A stretch of 56,052 nucleotides of DNA from Aerococcus sanguinicola (GTDB taxonomy: Bacteria > Bacillota > Bacilli > Lactobacillales > Aerococcaceae), in the NCBI RefSeq assembly GCF_008726925.1, contig NZ_VYWO01000007.1:1-56052 (forward strand), written 5' to 3'. Positions 6,207-14,678 of this stretch are shown here, one piece after another. The translations under genes and the position numbers were made by a program. The notes under the pieces were generated by a model. It saw only the letters and a list, made by a program, of their open reading frames with translations, was not told where the DNA came from and made no database searches. Every line of letters starts with the position of its first letter. Position 1 is the first letter of the stretch.

Positions 6207-8144
6207 TTATTCGTGGTTCTTAACAGCTTCCTGTAAGGCCTCAAAGAAGGCTTGGAAGTCTTGGCTTTCGGTCTTCTTAGAGCCGTAGCGGCGGACCGTT
6301 ACGGACCCTTCTTCAATTTCCTTGTCACCAAAGACTAATTGATAAGGAATCTTATGGGTTTGCGCTTCGCGAATCTTATAACCCATCTTTTCATTACGGT
6401 CGTCGACTTTAACCCGGAAGCCTTTTGCTTTCATCTCTTCTGCAATCTTGTAGACATAGTCGGCATGGGCATCTTCATTCACAGGGATGAGGACAGCTTG
6501 GGTTGGTGCCAACCAGGTTGGGAAGGCGCCCTTGTATTCCTCAATCAGGTAGGCGACAAAGCGTTCCATGGTTGAGATTACCCCGCGGTGGATAACCACT
6601 GGACGGTGGGTATTTTGACCATCTTCACCGACATAAGTAATGTTAAAGCGTTCAGGTAAGAGGAAGTCCAACTGAACCGTTGACAGGGTTTCTTCAGTGC
6701 CTAAAGCGGTCTTCGTTTGAACGTCAAGCTTAGGCCCGTAGAAGGCGGCTTCCCCTTCTGCTTCGAAGTAGTCTAAACCGAGACCATCCATGGCTTCCTT
6801 CAACATGGCTTGGGCCTTTTCCCACATTTCATCGTCATCGAAGTACTTATCGGTATCGTTAGGGTCGCGGTAGGACAGACGGAAACGATAATCGGTGATA
6901 TGGAAGTCTTCATAAACTTCGCGAATCAAGTGGAGGACGCGGGTGAATTCATCCTTGATTTGGTCAGGGCGGACAAAGATATGGGCGTCATTCAAGGTCA
7001 TTTCACGAACCCGTTGGAGACCAGAGAGGGAGCCTGACTTCTCATAGCGGTGCATCATCCCGAGTTCGGCAATCCGGATAGGCAGTTCCCGATAGGAGTG
7101 GATATGGTTTTGGTAGACTTCCATATGGTGAGGGCAGTTCATCGGACGGAGGACTAATTGTTCGCCATCGCCCATGTCCATTGGTGGGAACATGTCATCA
7201 CGGTAGTGGTCCCAGTGACCGGACTTCTTGTAGAGGTCCACGTTAGCCATAATTGGCGTATAAACGTGCTCGTAGCCTTGAGCGACTTCCTTGTCCACAA
7301 TATAGCGTTCCAACAAGCGGCGGATGGTTGCCCCTTCAGGTAGCCAGAATGGCAGGCCTTGGCCAACTTCAGGTGAGACGAGGAAGAGGTCGAGTTCCTT
7401 GCCTAACTTCCGGTGGTCGCGTTCCTTGGCTTCTTCGCGGCGCTTGAGGTCAGCCTTCAAGTCTTTCTCATTGAAATAAGCTGTCCCGTAAACCCGTTGC
7501 ATCATGGGACGGTCAGAATCTCCGCGCCAGTAAGCCCCAGCTAAGGAAAGCAATTGGAAGTGCTTGATATAGCCAGTTGAAGGGACGTGGCCCCCGCGGC
7601 AAAGGTCGATAAATTCACCTTGGCTGTAGACGGTAAGGGTTTCGTCTTCTGGCAGGTCGTGGATTAATTCCAATTTATAAGGGTCTTCCTTGAAGATTTC
7701 TTTGGCTTCTTCCCGGCTCACTTCACGGCCTTCAATAGGGAAGTCTTCTTGGACAATTTTTTCCATCTCCGCTTGGATAGCCGGAAGGTCTTCTTCCTTG
7801 ACTTGTTGGCCTTCGCCGTTGTCCGTGTCATAGTAGAAGCCATTCTCAATCGCAGGTCCCACCCCGAAGTGGATGTTAGGATAGATCCGGCGCAGGGCTT
7901 GGGCTAACAAGTGGGCACTAGAGTGGCGCAAGATTTCAAGAGCTTCCTCTTCATTAGACTTGGGATCAATTAATTCAATCGCCCCAGACTCATTGATCGG
8001 TTCATCTAAGCCCTTCAATTGGCCATCTAACTTATAAGCCAAGACGCGTTTGGCAAGACTGTTTGAGATGGACTTGGCAACTTCGCGGCCAGAAACACCG
8101 GCTTCGAATTCTTTGACTGCGCCATCTGGAAATGTGATTTGCAT
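6207..8144 (-). CDS. thrS: Threonyl-tRNA synthetase
   Basis: 645 residues, full length. ThrRS charges tRNA-Thr and hydrolyses mischarged Ser-tRNA. An N-terminal TGS domain (about 1-62) is followed by the editing domain with HSSAH at 74-78 and DLCRGGH, the class II catalytic core with the Zn-binding cysteine in [31 protein letters not shown] (motif 2), [14 protein letters not shown] (motif 3), and an anticodon-binding C-terminal domain. AAGGAGG lies 6 nt before the ATG. Expression is controlled by the T-box leader directly upstream, and the gene ends in its own terminator, so it is monocistronic. Confidence 0.98.
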   Translation of the reverse strand: MQITFPDGAVKEFEAGVSGREVAKSISNSLAKRVLAYKLDGQLKGLDEPINESGAIELIDPKSNEEEALEILRHSSAHLLAQALRRIYPNIHFGVGPAIENGFYYDTDNGEGQQVKEEDLPAIQAEMEKIVQEDFPIEGREVSREEAKEIFKEDPYKLELIHDLPEDETLTVYSQGEFIDLCRGGHVPSTGYIKHFQLLSLAGAYWRGDSDRPMMQRVYGTAYFNEKDLKADLKRREEAKERDHRKLGKELDLFLVSPEVGQGLPFWLPEGATIRRLLERYIVDKEVAQGYEHVYTPIMANVDLYKKSGHWDHYRDDMFPPMDMGDGEQLVLRPMNCPHHMEVYQNHIHSYRELPIRIAELGMMHRYEKSGSLSGLQRVREMTLNDAHIFVRPDQIKDEFTRVLHLIREVYEDFHITDYRFRLSYRDPNDTDKYFDDDEMWEKAQAMLKEAMDGLGLDYFEAEGEAAFYGPKLDVQTKTALGTEETLSTVQLDFLLPERFNITYVGEDGQNTHRPVVIHRGVISTMERFVAYLIEEYKGAFPTWLAPTQAVLIPVNEDAHADYVYKIAEEMKAKGFRVKVDDRNEKMGYKIREAQTHKIPYQLVFGDKEIEEGSVTVRRYGSKKTESQDFQAFFEALQEAVKNHE

Positions 8145-8165
8145 GGTTATCCTCCTTGTAAAATA

Positions 8166-8405
8166 AAAAAGCCCTAACTGAAGTTTCCTTCAATTAGGGA
8201 CGTAATCTGATTCAATACGTGGTTCCACCCAATTTTTGCCTATTTAGGCACTCGTTCATGACCGATATCGGGGTTCACCGTTCAACTTCAATCATTGAAA
8301 GCCTCCGGAGTGGTCGCTATCTTTGTTTGCGGATCTTCCACCAAACAATCCGTCTCTAGCTTCAAACAAAAACTTTGTCTCCTTCATCGGCGCTTAACTA
8401 GTCTA
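8166..8405 (-). promoter_or_regulatory. T-box riboswitch, threonine specifier ACC
   Basis: The T-box sequence GGGTGGAACCACG lies at about 8217-8229 on the minus strand, followed by a terminator with arms CCCTAATTGAAG and CTTCAGTTAGGG and a T-run at 8163-8170. Stem I carries AGAGA and GGTG motifs, and an ACC codon in GCGACCACTCC (about 8310) is the likely specifier. Uncharged tRNA-Thr would stabilise the antiterminator and allow thrS transcription. Confidence 0.93.
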
Positions 8406-8410
8406 CCCCT

Positions 8411-8439
8411 ATTAAAGCACTATTCAGATAAAAAAGCAA
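8411..8439 (-). promoter_or_regulatory. Promoter of thrS T-box transcript
   Basis: -35 TTGCTT (8434-8439), 17-nt spacer, -10 TTTAAT (8411-8416); start expected near 8404. Between here and the asp23 terminator (8440-8553) no gene was seen. Confidence 0.65.
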
Positions 8440-8553
8440 GCGCAGACTTCGGACCTTCCATAGATTTTCCCCAAAAAGATCTATGCGGCATCCTTATCAT
8501 CCAAGCATCAGATCTCATCATGAAAGCTTTAGAGCGTCTCCTAGCCTTCAAAT

Positions 8554-8582
8554 AAAAAAGCTTGGGCTAGGCGCCCAAGCTT
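8554..8582 (-). terminator. Terminator of asp23-like gene
   Basis: AAGCTTGGGC and GCCCAAGCTT form a perfect 10-bp stem (8573-8582 with 8558-8567) followed by TTTTATT. Confidence 0.9.
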
Positions 8583-8598
8583 GCTGGTGTTAGCTCAA

Positions 8599-9075
8599 TT
8601 ATTGAACACGTGAACCGTCTGAGTATTCACCGTCTTCGTGTGCACGACGACGTTCTTCAGCAGCTTTACGTTGTTCTTCGTTTTGTTTACGTTCCCATTC
8701 GCCACGAGTTACAACATCGTTAACGTTCATGTTAACTTCAACAACTTTTAAGCCAGTCATCTTGTTAACATTGTCTGAGATTTTCTTGATTGCTGATTCG
8801 AAAGCAGCAGGAATGTCCTTGCCGTATTCAGCAATAACTTCTAAGTCTAAAGCAACTTCTTTCTTACCAACTTCAGCGCTTACGCCTTTTGTTTCGTCTT
8901 CGCCGGAGCCTGAGAAGAAGCCTTTGATTCCTGAAGTAAAGCCACCTTGTAATTCAAGGATGCCTTCTACACCTTGTACAGAGTAGTTAGCAATTTTTTC
9001 AAGAACCTTGTCCGCGAAAGTTAATTCGTTTTCGTGTTGCACTTGGTTTTGTTCATTAGCTTTTTGTTCTGCCAT
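8599..9075 (-). CDS. asp23: Asp23/Gls24 family envelope stress protein
   Basis: 158 residues from ATG at 9075; GGAGG lies 9 nt upstream, whereas the in-frame ATG at 9084 touches the Shine-Dalgarno. The Asp23 domain shows ADKVLEKIANYSVQGVEGI, EVALDLEVIAEYGKDIP and GLKVVEVNMNVNDV, then a charged C-terminal tail rich in E, R and K. In Staphylococcus aureus Asp23 is an abundant membrane-associated protein tethered by AmaP and linked to cell-wall stress. Order here is amaP-DUF2273-asp23, as in staphylococci. It also has its own promoter, which would let it be made in excess over the anchor. Confidence 0.92.
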   Translation of the reverse strand: MAEQKANEQNQVQHENELTFADKVLEKIANYSVQGVEGILELQGGFTSGIKGFFSGSGEDETKGVSAEVGKKEVALDLEVIAEYGKDIPAAFESAIKKISDNVNKMTGLKVVEVNMNVNDVVTRGEWERKQNEEQRKAAEERRRAHEDGEYSDGSRVQ

Positions 9076-9119
9076 GATTATCATCCTCCAAAAATTTTAT
9101 TACAATTGCTTGTACTTTA

Positions 9120-9147
9120 ATCATACCGATTTCTCAAATTATTTCAA
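9120..9147 (-). promoter_or_regulatory. Promoter of asp23-like gene
   Basis: -35 TTGAAA (9142-9147), 16-nt spacer, -10 TATGAT (9120-9125), between the DUF2273 stop and the asp23 start. No SigB-type sequence was recognised. Confidence 0.6.
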
Positions 9148-9166
9148 ATAATATGCCTTAGAAATT

Positions 9167-9340
9167 TTATAAATTGTGGTCAAAATATTTTCCAGCGTAA
9201 AAGCCAGCTACCGCAAGGACTGCCACCAAAATAGCGGTCCCAATATTAGTTGCCAAACTGACGACCGTAAATAAGAAAGCAGCAGCGGTACAGATTATAC
9301 GCCATCTATAGGCATACCATGACTCTGGTGGTTGTTTCAT
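9167..9340 (-). CDS. DUF2273 small membrane protein of Asp23 locus
   Basis: 57 residues, starting MKQPPESWYAYRWRIICT and followed by a hydrophobic region of about 35 residues that can form two membrane helices (AAAFLFTVVSLATNIGTA; ILVAVLAVAGFYAG), ending KYFDHNL. Size, position between amaP and asp23, and the second-helix GFYAG/KYFD pattern fit the DUF2273 family. AGGAGG lies 7 nt before the ATG. It starts 17 nt after the amaP stop, so it is co-transcribed with it. Its role is unknown; a membrane partner of AmaP or Asp23 is the obvious inference. Confidence 0.85.
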   Translation of the reverse strand: MKQPPESWYAYRWRIICTAAAFLFTVVSLATNIGTAILVAVLAVAGFYAGKYFDHNL

Positions 9341-9357
9341 TGCAATGCCTCCTCTAC

Positions 9358-9927
9358 TTATCTAACGCGTGGTCCGTTCTGAGCTGCTTGAGCTTGAACC
9401 GCACGGGTATCAATTTGGTTGACTTTGACATTGACGGATCCTGGCTTAGCTCCTAACTTCCGGCCTACCGCATCTTCGACCCGTTCTTGGACCGACTTGG
9501 CGATAGTCGCAACCGGTGCATCTTGGCTAACATCGACGGTCACCTCTAGCTTGGTGTCCCCTGGATGATTGCCCATCTTAGCTTCAGCTTGTGGATGTTT
9601 CACCTCATCTACTGAACGTGCAGCATGCTTAGCCGCTGCTTCAGCAACCGTATGGTCAATGGTGACTTCCCCGTGCTCAGTATCCACTTTCAACCAGGCC
9701 TTCTTAGAGGTGGCAAAGCAAGCATAGAGCAGGAAGATTAAAGCAATCACAGCTACAACAGCCAAAACAATAGCAACCGTGGTGCTGACTTCCGGAATTC
9801 CTAAAACATAGACAGCAACAAATTCCGTCAGGTAAGGAATCGGATACAGCACAGCAATGGCTGCAAGCAAGGCTAAGAGTGCAATTAATGCGCCTAGAAC
9901 TTGGATAAATTTAACAAATCCGTTCAT
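9358..9927 (-). CDS. amaP: AmaP, alkaline shock response membrane anchor
   Basis: 189 residues. Two hydrophobic segments near the N-terminus (about residues 5-28 and 49-70) are followed by a cytoplasmic domain with an Asp23-like fold signature (GEVTIDHTVAEAAAKHAA; LEVTVDVSQDAPVATIAKSVQERVEDAVGR). AmaP tethers Asp23 to the membrane in S. aureus. It is the first gene of amaP-DUF2273-asp23; the ATG has a GGGGGGAG Shine-Dalgarno. No clear promoter was recognised in the AT-rich 9928-10095 stretch. Confidence 0.9.
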   Translation of the reverse strand: MNGFVKFIQVLGALIALLALLAAIAVLYPIPYLTEFVAVYVLGIPEVSTTVAIVLAVVAVIALIFLLYACFATSKKAWLKVDTEHGEVTIDHTVAEAAAKHAARSVDEVKHPQAEAKMGNHPGDTKLEVTVDVSQDAPVATIAKSVQERVEDAVGRKLGAKPGSVNVKVNQIDTRAVQAQAAQNGPRVR

Positions 9928-10095
9928 CGAAAGGCTCCCCCCTATTCATCTTCTATTAAATTTAAAAAATAACAAGTATCTCTTATACCTTAAGATTAGC
10001 CTTTATTCCTTCTAAATGCAAATTATACGACTTTTAAAGCAGGAAAAATCCTAGCAAGGAGATGAGCGCGTGGCAAAAGTCGATCAGGCCAAGTG

Positions 10096-10144
10096 AAAAG
10101 TCTCTCAGCACGACCCTGGACCTTGGCCGAGCTGAGAGACTTTT
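10096..10144. terminator. Bidirectional terminator after dnaI
   Basis: A perfect 14-bp stem, AAAAGTCTCTCAGC (10096-10109) with GCTGAGAGACTTTT (10131-10144), closes a loop with further partial pairing. T-runs lie on both strands. It is 28 nt after the dnaI stop. Confidence 0.8.
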
Positions 10145-10171
10145 CTCCTCATAAAATATACAATAATGTGC

Positions 10172-11098
10172 TTAGTCATGGCGGCGGTTGCGGCCGCCGA
10201 CCTCAATTTCTTCAGCTAAGAAGCTGATACGCTCCATAATCCGTCCGGCCTTCACAGGCTCTAAATCGCCAGAATTGGTCCGCGCCAGGTGGGCTTCCAA
10301 TTCGTCAAAATTAAAGTTAGACGAGAAGAAGGTCGGCAATTGTTCATTCATCCGATACTGGAGGATAACTCCCAAGATATCATCACGCAGCCAGGCTGAA
10401 TTGCTCTCCGCCCCGATATCATCCAGCATGAGTAACGGAGCCTTCTGCAGACTCTCCAGCTTGTCCTGGACCGTATTGCTGGCAATGCTCTGCTTGATAG
10501 CCTGGGCAAATTGCGGGTAGTGAACCAGAGTGGACTCATAGCCCTTATCCGCCAAGTCATTAGCAATGGCTGCTAAAAGAAAGGTCTTCCCCACCCCGAA
10601 GGCACCGTGGAAATAGAGGGCCTTGTGGAAGCGGTCCGGCGCCTGGAGATAATCCCTGGTAAAGGTCAAAGCCCGGCTTGCTGCCTCTTGACGGGCAGGG
10701 TCATCCACGTCAAATTGGTCAAAATTTGCTTCCCGCAGAGACTTGGGCAGGTCCACCAGGGTAATCCGGCGGTTGCGCTTGAGGGCAGCTTGCTTGGCCA
10801 AGTAATCCTCATTGGCTACATACTGGACATCAATATAATTCACATTCATCTGCAGCTGGGGGTGGAAGTTAGGCATCTTGGGCGCATAGCCTGCCTGGAT
10901 GCGGTTTTTCTCTTGGACAAATTCATAAATCTTAGATAAACTCCGCTGGATTAAGGCATCATCCACCTGGTCCTGGTGCTGGTTAATAAAGGCTTGGACG
11001 TCAGGATCGCTGAGGGCCTCTGCTTGGATTTCCTTGAGTCTTTGCTTATAGTCCTTTTGCTCTAGGATTTTCTTAATTTCTGGTCCGATATTTTGCAT
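10172..11098 (-). CDS. dnaI: Primosomal protein DnaI (helicase loader), zinc site absent
   Basis: 308 residues. DnaI loads the replicative helicase at oriC and stalled forks. The C-terminal AAA+ domain has Walker A GAFGVGKT (165-172), Walker B LLMLDDIGAE (about 222-231), the sensor segment TFFSSNF and a final arginine-rich ENRRHD-like end (GGRNRRHD). The N-terminal helicase-binding domain is recognisable (YAPKMPNFHPQLQMNVNYIDVQY), but the cysteines that bind zinc in Bacillus subtilis DnaI are missing: there is no cysteine in the whole protein. It follows dnaB with a 1-nt gap. Confidence 0.95.
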   Translation of the reverse strand: MQNIGPEIKKILEQKDYKQRLKEIQAEALSDPDVQAFINQHQDQVDDALIQRSLSKIYEFVQEKNRIQAGYAPKMPNFHPQLQMNVNYIDVQYVANEDYLAKQAALKRNRRITLVDLPKSLREANFDQFDVDDPARQEAASRALTFTRDYLQAPDRFHKALYFHGAFGVGKTFLLAAIANDLADKGYESTLVHYPQFAQAIKQSIASNTVQDKLESLQKAPLLMLDDIGAESNSAWLRDDILGVILQYRMNEQLPTFFSSNFNFDELEAHLARTNSGDLEPVKAGRIMERISFLAEEIEVGGRNRRHD

Positions 11099-11099
11099 C

Positions 11100-12548
11100 T
11101 TAACGATCCTCCTTGTGCCTTTGGGCGATTAGGTCACGCAAGTTTTGCGACTGGTCACTGCTTGGCTCTGACTGGTCAGAGCGCTTCTCAGCCTGGTCGT
11201 CTGCCTTAAACCATTTAGGCTTGACCTCCTCGCGACCTGGGCGTCTTTGGTAGTTCTTCTTTTGGTAGCGGGCTTGCCGCTTCTCTTGCATGCGTTTGAT
11301 TCGGGCTTGCTTTTGCTGGTCGAGCCGGCCCCGCAGGTAGAGGAGAGCCGCTTCGGGCGAATCCACCTGGTGCTGGCTCCAATCATCTGCCGTTGCTTCC
11401 AATAGGGGGCGACTCAGGCGCTCCTTCCCGTCCTCCACCAAGTAATAGTGGATCATGACATTGAGGGTGGCTGGATTAAGAATACCCATCTGCAGGATAT
11501 CCCCGATAGCCTGGCTTTCATTCTTGGTCAAAAAGCCCCCCTGCTGGTCCTTGATCGACTTGGCAAAGGGCACCGAGGGATAATTGCGCAGGGTCGCTGT
11601 AAAGGTCAAATCCTCATCACTGAGCCCTTGCTCCTTCCAGAGCTTCTGGGCCTCTTCCTGGGCTTGTGCCTGGCGCTCCTGCCGCTCTTGGCTACGTTCC
11701 TTAAGCGGGGCCTTATTATCTAGGTCTGCCTGAGCCAAAGCAATGGCTTGGTACTTGTCCAGGTCGATTTTATTTGCTTTAATGTCACAAGCTTCCAGGG
11801 CCATACGCTGGAGGGTCACCTCATCGTAGCCGAAGATGGCATGGAGGGTCTGGGTCATCTCAATGACCTCCTTAGTGAGCGCCTTCTCACCGACAAAGCT
11901 TCCCTGGAGCAATTCCTTGAAGGCCAGGAGGTCAAAGTTGGAGTCCTGGCTCAAATCGAAATGCTTGTCCCCCTCATTGGTCCGAAGCAAGCCCTCTCTG
12001 GTCTCCTGGCTGACGGGGTAAATTGCCTGGGGCAGCCGGTAAACATCACGGAAAGAAGCCGTCACATCCCGCCAGTCCGCCTGTTCTAAGGCCTCGTAGG
12101 GATGCCAGGAGAAGCGGTCAACCAAACGCTGGAAACGGTCCTCCCCCACATAATAAATCAGCAGGGAAGACATTAGGGAATCTGTGAAGAATTTATCTGC
12201 AGGCAGGGGCGCCAACAAGTCATAGCGGGCCTGGACCTGCTTGTCTGGATTCTGGTTGTGGAAGACCTGGACTAAGCCCAGGGCCTCTAAACGCTGCCTG
12301 GCCCGGACATATTCTTCCTTGCCCATAACCAATTGCTCCATCAAGTCAGAATGGCGCAGGATGGCAGAATGCCAACTGCCTACTTCAATCTGGGCCCGCA
12401 AGCTCTGGTAGAGGGCGGCACTCTCTGCTCCAAGCATGGGCTGGTAGAGGTGAAGAAAAACAGCCATATCATTTTCCGAAAGCCATTCTTTCTGGTAGAT
12501 GATAAGGCCGCTCTGTGGTTCTAAATTTTCCCATGGAACAAAGGCCAA
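11100..12548 (-). CDS. dnaB: Replication initiation and membrane attachment protein DnaB
   Basis: 482 residues. In Firmicutes DnaB, DnaD and DnaI cooperate to place helicase at the origin and restart sites. The N-terminal winged-helix region starts around LSENDMAVFLHLYQPMLG, a DnaB/DnaD C-terminal domain occupies roughly 330-410 (AIGDILQMGILNPATLNVMIHYYL), and the tail is very basic and glutamine-rich (RIKRMQEKRQARYQKKNYQRR). nrdR is 14 nt upstream and dnaI directly downstream, the standard nrdR-dnaB-dnaI cluster. Confidence 0.95.
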   Translation of the reverse strand: MAFVPWENLEPQSGLIIYQKEWLSENDMAVFLHLYQPMLGAESAALYQSLRAQIEVGSWHSAILRHSDLMEQLVMGKEEYVRARQRLEALGLVQVFHNQNPDKQVQARYDLLAPLPADKFFTDSLMSSLLIYYVGEDRFQRLVDRFSWHPYEALEQADWRDVTASFRDVYRLPQAIYPVSQETREGLLRTNEGDKHFDLSQDSNFDLLAFKELLQGSFVGEKALTKEVIEMTQTLHAIFGYDEVTLQRMALEACDIKANKIDLDKYQAIALAQADLDNKAPLKERSQERQERQAQAQEEAQKLWKEQGLSDEDLTFTATLRNYPSVPFAKSIKDQQGGFLTKNESQAIGDILQMGILNPATLNVMIHYYLVEDGKERLSRPLLEATADDWSQHQVDSPEAALLYLRGRLDQQKQARIKRMQEKRQARYQKKNYQRRPGREEVKPKWFKADDQAEKRSDQSEPSSDQSQNLRDLIAQRHKEDR

Positions 12549-12562
12549 ATTAAAGCTCCCTT

Positions 12563-13069
12563 CTAATCCGTATCCCCATCTAAGTCGAGATTCTGCTGAC
12601 CCTCAACCTGCTTGCGCTGGAGTTGCCGCAGCGACTCAATCTCTTCCAAGAAGACAGTAGGGTCTTCAAAGCGCCGGTAAACGCTGGCATAACGGATATA
12701 AGCTACTTCATCAATTGCTGGCAACCGGTCCATAACCATCTCCCCAATATCCTGGGAGGAGACTTCATCATGGGCCCGGGCCCGCAAGTCGGACTCAATC
12801 TCAGCGACCAAACGCTTCAAGTCTTCTAGGGCAACCGGCCGCTTCTCGCAAGAACGCACTAAGCCACGCAATAATTTCTCCCGTGAGAATTCTTGACGGT
12901 TACCGTCGCGTTTAATCACAAGGAGTGGCGGCTGTTCCACCCGTTCAAAGGTTGTAAAGCGGTAGTCGCAGGCCAAACAAGCCCGACGACGGCGGATGAC
13001 GCTCCCCTCTTCCGTTGGCCGACTATCAACAACTTTGGTATTTTCATGATGGCATTTTGGACATTGCAT
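12563..13069 (-). CDS. nrdR: Transcriptional repressor NrdR
   Basis: 168 residues. NrdR represses ribonucleotide reductase genes when dATP is high. It opens with a zinc ribbon (CPKC at 3-6, CLAC near residue 31) followed by an ATP-cone domain ([22 protein letters not shown]). The length is typical. An AGGTGAG Shine-Dalgarno precedes the ATG, and an extended -10 lies at 13114-13119. It heads nrdR-dnaB-dnaI. No ribonucleotide reductase genes are in this window. Confidence 0.97.
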   Translation of the reverse strand: MQCPKCHHENTKVVDSRPTEEGSVIRRRRACLACDYRFTTFERVEQPPLLVIKRDGNRQEFSREKLLRGLVRSCEKRPVALEDLKRLVAEIESDLRARAHDEVSSQDIGEMVMDRLPAIDEVAYIRYASVYRRFEDPTVFLEEIESLRQLQRKQVEGQQNLDLDGDTD

Positions 13070-13113
13070 ATCTTTCTCACCTATTTCTATACAAGAAGGA
13101 CAGATTCAAGCCT

Positions 13114-13119
13114 ATTATA
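13114..13119 (-). promoter_or_regulatory. Extended -10 promoter of nrdR-dnaB-dnaI
   Basis: TGCTATAAT on the minus strand in the 62-nt gap between coaE and nrdR, 45 nt from the start codon; the -35 is weak. Confidence 0.55.
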
Positions 13120-13131
13120 GCATACGCCAAG

Positions 13132-13749
13132 CTATTCAGCGACAGGATTTGGGCTAAAACCACTGATAGCTAACCAGGCATCCACCTGCTGGAAGGTATA
13201 GCCTAAATCCCTACCATTATCGATTAACACATCTGCCCACTCGGCCTTGCGTTCAATCGAAATCTGGGAACAAATGCGCTGGAAGGCTTCCGCTTCACTG
13301 AGCTGGTCCCGGGCCATCAAACGGTCCAACTGGGTTGATTCTGAACAATAGACCACCATGACCTGGTCGCAGATTTCCTGGTAACCCTCTTCATAGAGCA
13401 AGGGAATATCCAAAACGACTAGACGGTGTCCCGCTTCCTCATAGGCTTGGGTCTCCTGGCTGATCCACTGGCGGATATGGGGTTGGAGGGCCTGGTTGAG
13501 CTGCTGGCGGGCCTGGTCATCGGCAAAAATTAGCTGGCCCAACTTCTTGCGATTGATGGTCTGGTTGGGAAAGATATAGTCCTCCCCAAAAAGTTCACGG
13601 ATAGCTTCTAAACCTGGCTGGCCTGGTTCTACCACTGCCCGGCTCCCCAGGTCGGCATCGACGATGGGATAGCCAAGCGCCTTGAGGTGTTGGCTCACAG
13701 AGCTCTTCCCCGTTGCAATAGATCCGGTTAATCCTAAGTGAAATGTCAT
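13132..13749 (-). CDS. coaE: Dephospho-CoA kinase
   Basis: 205 residues. CoaE phosphorylates the ribose 3' hydroxyl of dephospho-CoA, the last step of coenzyme A synthesis. The P-loop GSIATGKSS lies at about residues 9-17, DADLGSRAVVEPG is the acceptor-binding segment, and VVLDIPLLYEEG the conserved Walker B-like region. It starts one nucleotide after the mutM stop, with its Shine-Dalgarno (AAAGGAG) inside the mutM 3' end, so translation is coupled. Confidence 0.96.
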   Translation of the reverse strand: MTFHLGLTGSIATGKSSVSQHLKALGYPIVDADLGSRAVVEPGQPGLEAIRELFGEDYIFPNQTINRKKLGQLIFADDQARQQLNQALQPHIRQWISQETQAYEEAGHRLVVLDIPLLYEEGYQEICDQVMVVYCSESTQLDRLMARDQLSEAEAFQRICSQISIERKAEWADVLIDNGRDLGYTFQQVDAWLAISGFSPNPVAE

Positions 13750-13750
13750 C

Positions 13751-14584
13751 TTAGCTCCTTTCTTTCTTCAAGACTTGGCAGCGGGGACAGAAGGTCGTCC
13801 CCCGCTGTCCCACTTTAATCTTCTTCATCGGGGTCTGGCAGCGGGGACAAGCTAACCCGGCCCGTCCATAGGCATTGAGGGTCTGTTGGAAGCCCCCACT
13901 GTGGCCCAAGGCATCCGTATAAGAACGGATAGTCGTCCCCCCTTTCGCCATGGCTTCACGGATAACTTCTCCGGCATAGTGGACCAAGCGGTTGGCCTTG
14001 ATCCGCGATACAGTATGGGCTGGCTGTTCGGGATGGAGCCGGGCCCGGTAGAGGATTTCATCCGCATAGATATTGCCAATCCCAGCGACCACATGCTGGT
14101 CCAAGAGCACCAGCTTAATGGCCTGCTTGCGCCGCTGGAGCTGCTGGTAGAAGGCATCCGCGTCAAGCTCCCAGGGTTCAGGGCCCAACTTGAGCCGGTC
14201 CAGTTCAGCAGCCAATTCTTCTTTAGGGAAGAGCCGGATGCGTCCAAACTTACGCACATCATGGTAGCGCAGGTCCCGGCCATCATCGAGCTGGAGGACC
14301 AGGTGGGTATGCTTGTCGACTGCCTGGTCGCTCGGCAGGACTAACCACTTGCCTTCCATACGCAGGTGGCTAATCCAAGCCCAGTCGCCCCAATCAAAGA
14401 TTAAATACTTCCCTCGCCGGCCCATAGCTTCTAGGCGAAGCCCCGGCATAATGCGCTCAAAGGCTTGGGGACCTGGCTTTTCGATAATTTTAGGCCAAGT
14501 GAGCCTAAGGGCGGTCACCCGAGCCCCTAGTACCAGGTCTTCCAATCCCTGGCGGACCCGGTCCACTTCAGGTAATTCTGGCAT
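13751..14584 (-). CDS. mutM: Formamidopyrimidine-DNA glycosylase
   Basis: 277 residues from ATG at 14584; GAAAGGAGG sits 7 nt before it, and the protein then starts MPELPEV, which places the catalytic proline at position 2 as the mechanism requires. In-frame extension to 14653 would read through a stem-loop. Fpg excises 8-oxoguanine and formamidopyrimidines and cleaves the abasic site. The C-terminal zinc finger CPRCQTPMKKIKVGQRGTTF-CPRC carries the DNA-binding arginine in QRGTT. It lies between polA and coaE, the usual Lactobacillales repair cluster. Confidence 0.97.
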   Translation of the reverse strand: MPELPEVDRVRQGLEDLVLGARVTALRLTWPKIIEKPGPQAFERIMPGLRLEAMGRRGKYLIFDWGDWAWISHLRMEGKWLVLPSDQAVDKHTHLVLQLDDGRDLRYHDVRKFGRIRLFPKEELAAELDRLKLGPEPWELDADAFYQQLQRRKQAIKLVLLDQHVVAGIGNIYADEILYRARLHPEQPAHTVSRIKANRLVHYAGEVIREAMAKGGTTIRSYTDALGHSGGFQQTLNAYGRAGLACPRCQTPMKKIKVGQRGTTFCPRCQVLKKERS

Positions 14585-14605
14585 CTTTCTGCCTCCTTTC
14601 GTCAA

Positions 14606-14660
14606 GAAAGCGAAAAGCCTGGCCGTCGATCGCTCTGCGGCCAAGCCTCTCATTCGCTTT
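14606..14660 (-). terminator. Large stem-loop between polA and mutM
   Basis: On the minus strand AGGCTTGG-CCG pairs with CGG-CCAGGCT (14638-14648 with 14616-14625), with outer AAAGCG/CGCTTT arms, followed by TTTTCGCTTTC. It may be a partial terminator after polA that lets some transcripts into mutM-coaE. Confidence 0.5.
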
Positions 14661-14678
14661 CGCTAGCTGTTAAGATAC

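Noticed and set aside
8295..8555. Plus-strand ORF of 86 residues upstream of thrS
   Set aside because: It lies antisense to the T-box leader and its promoter and has no ribosome site.
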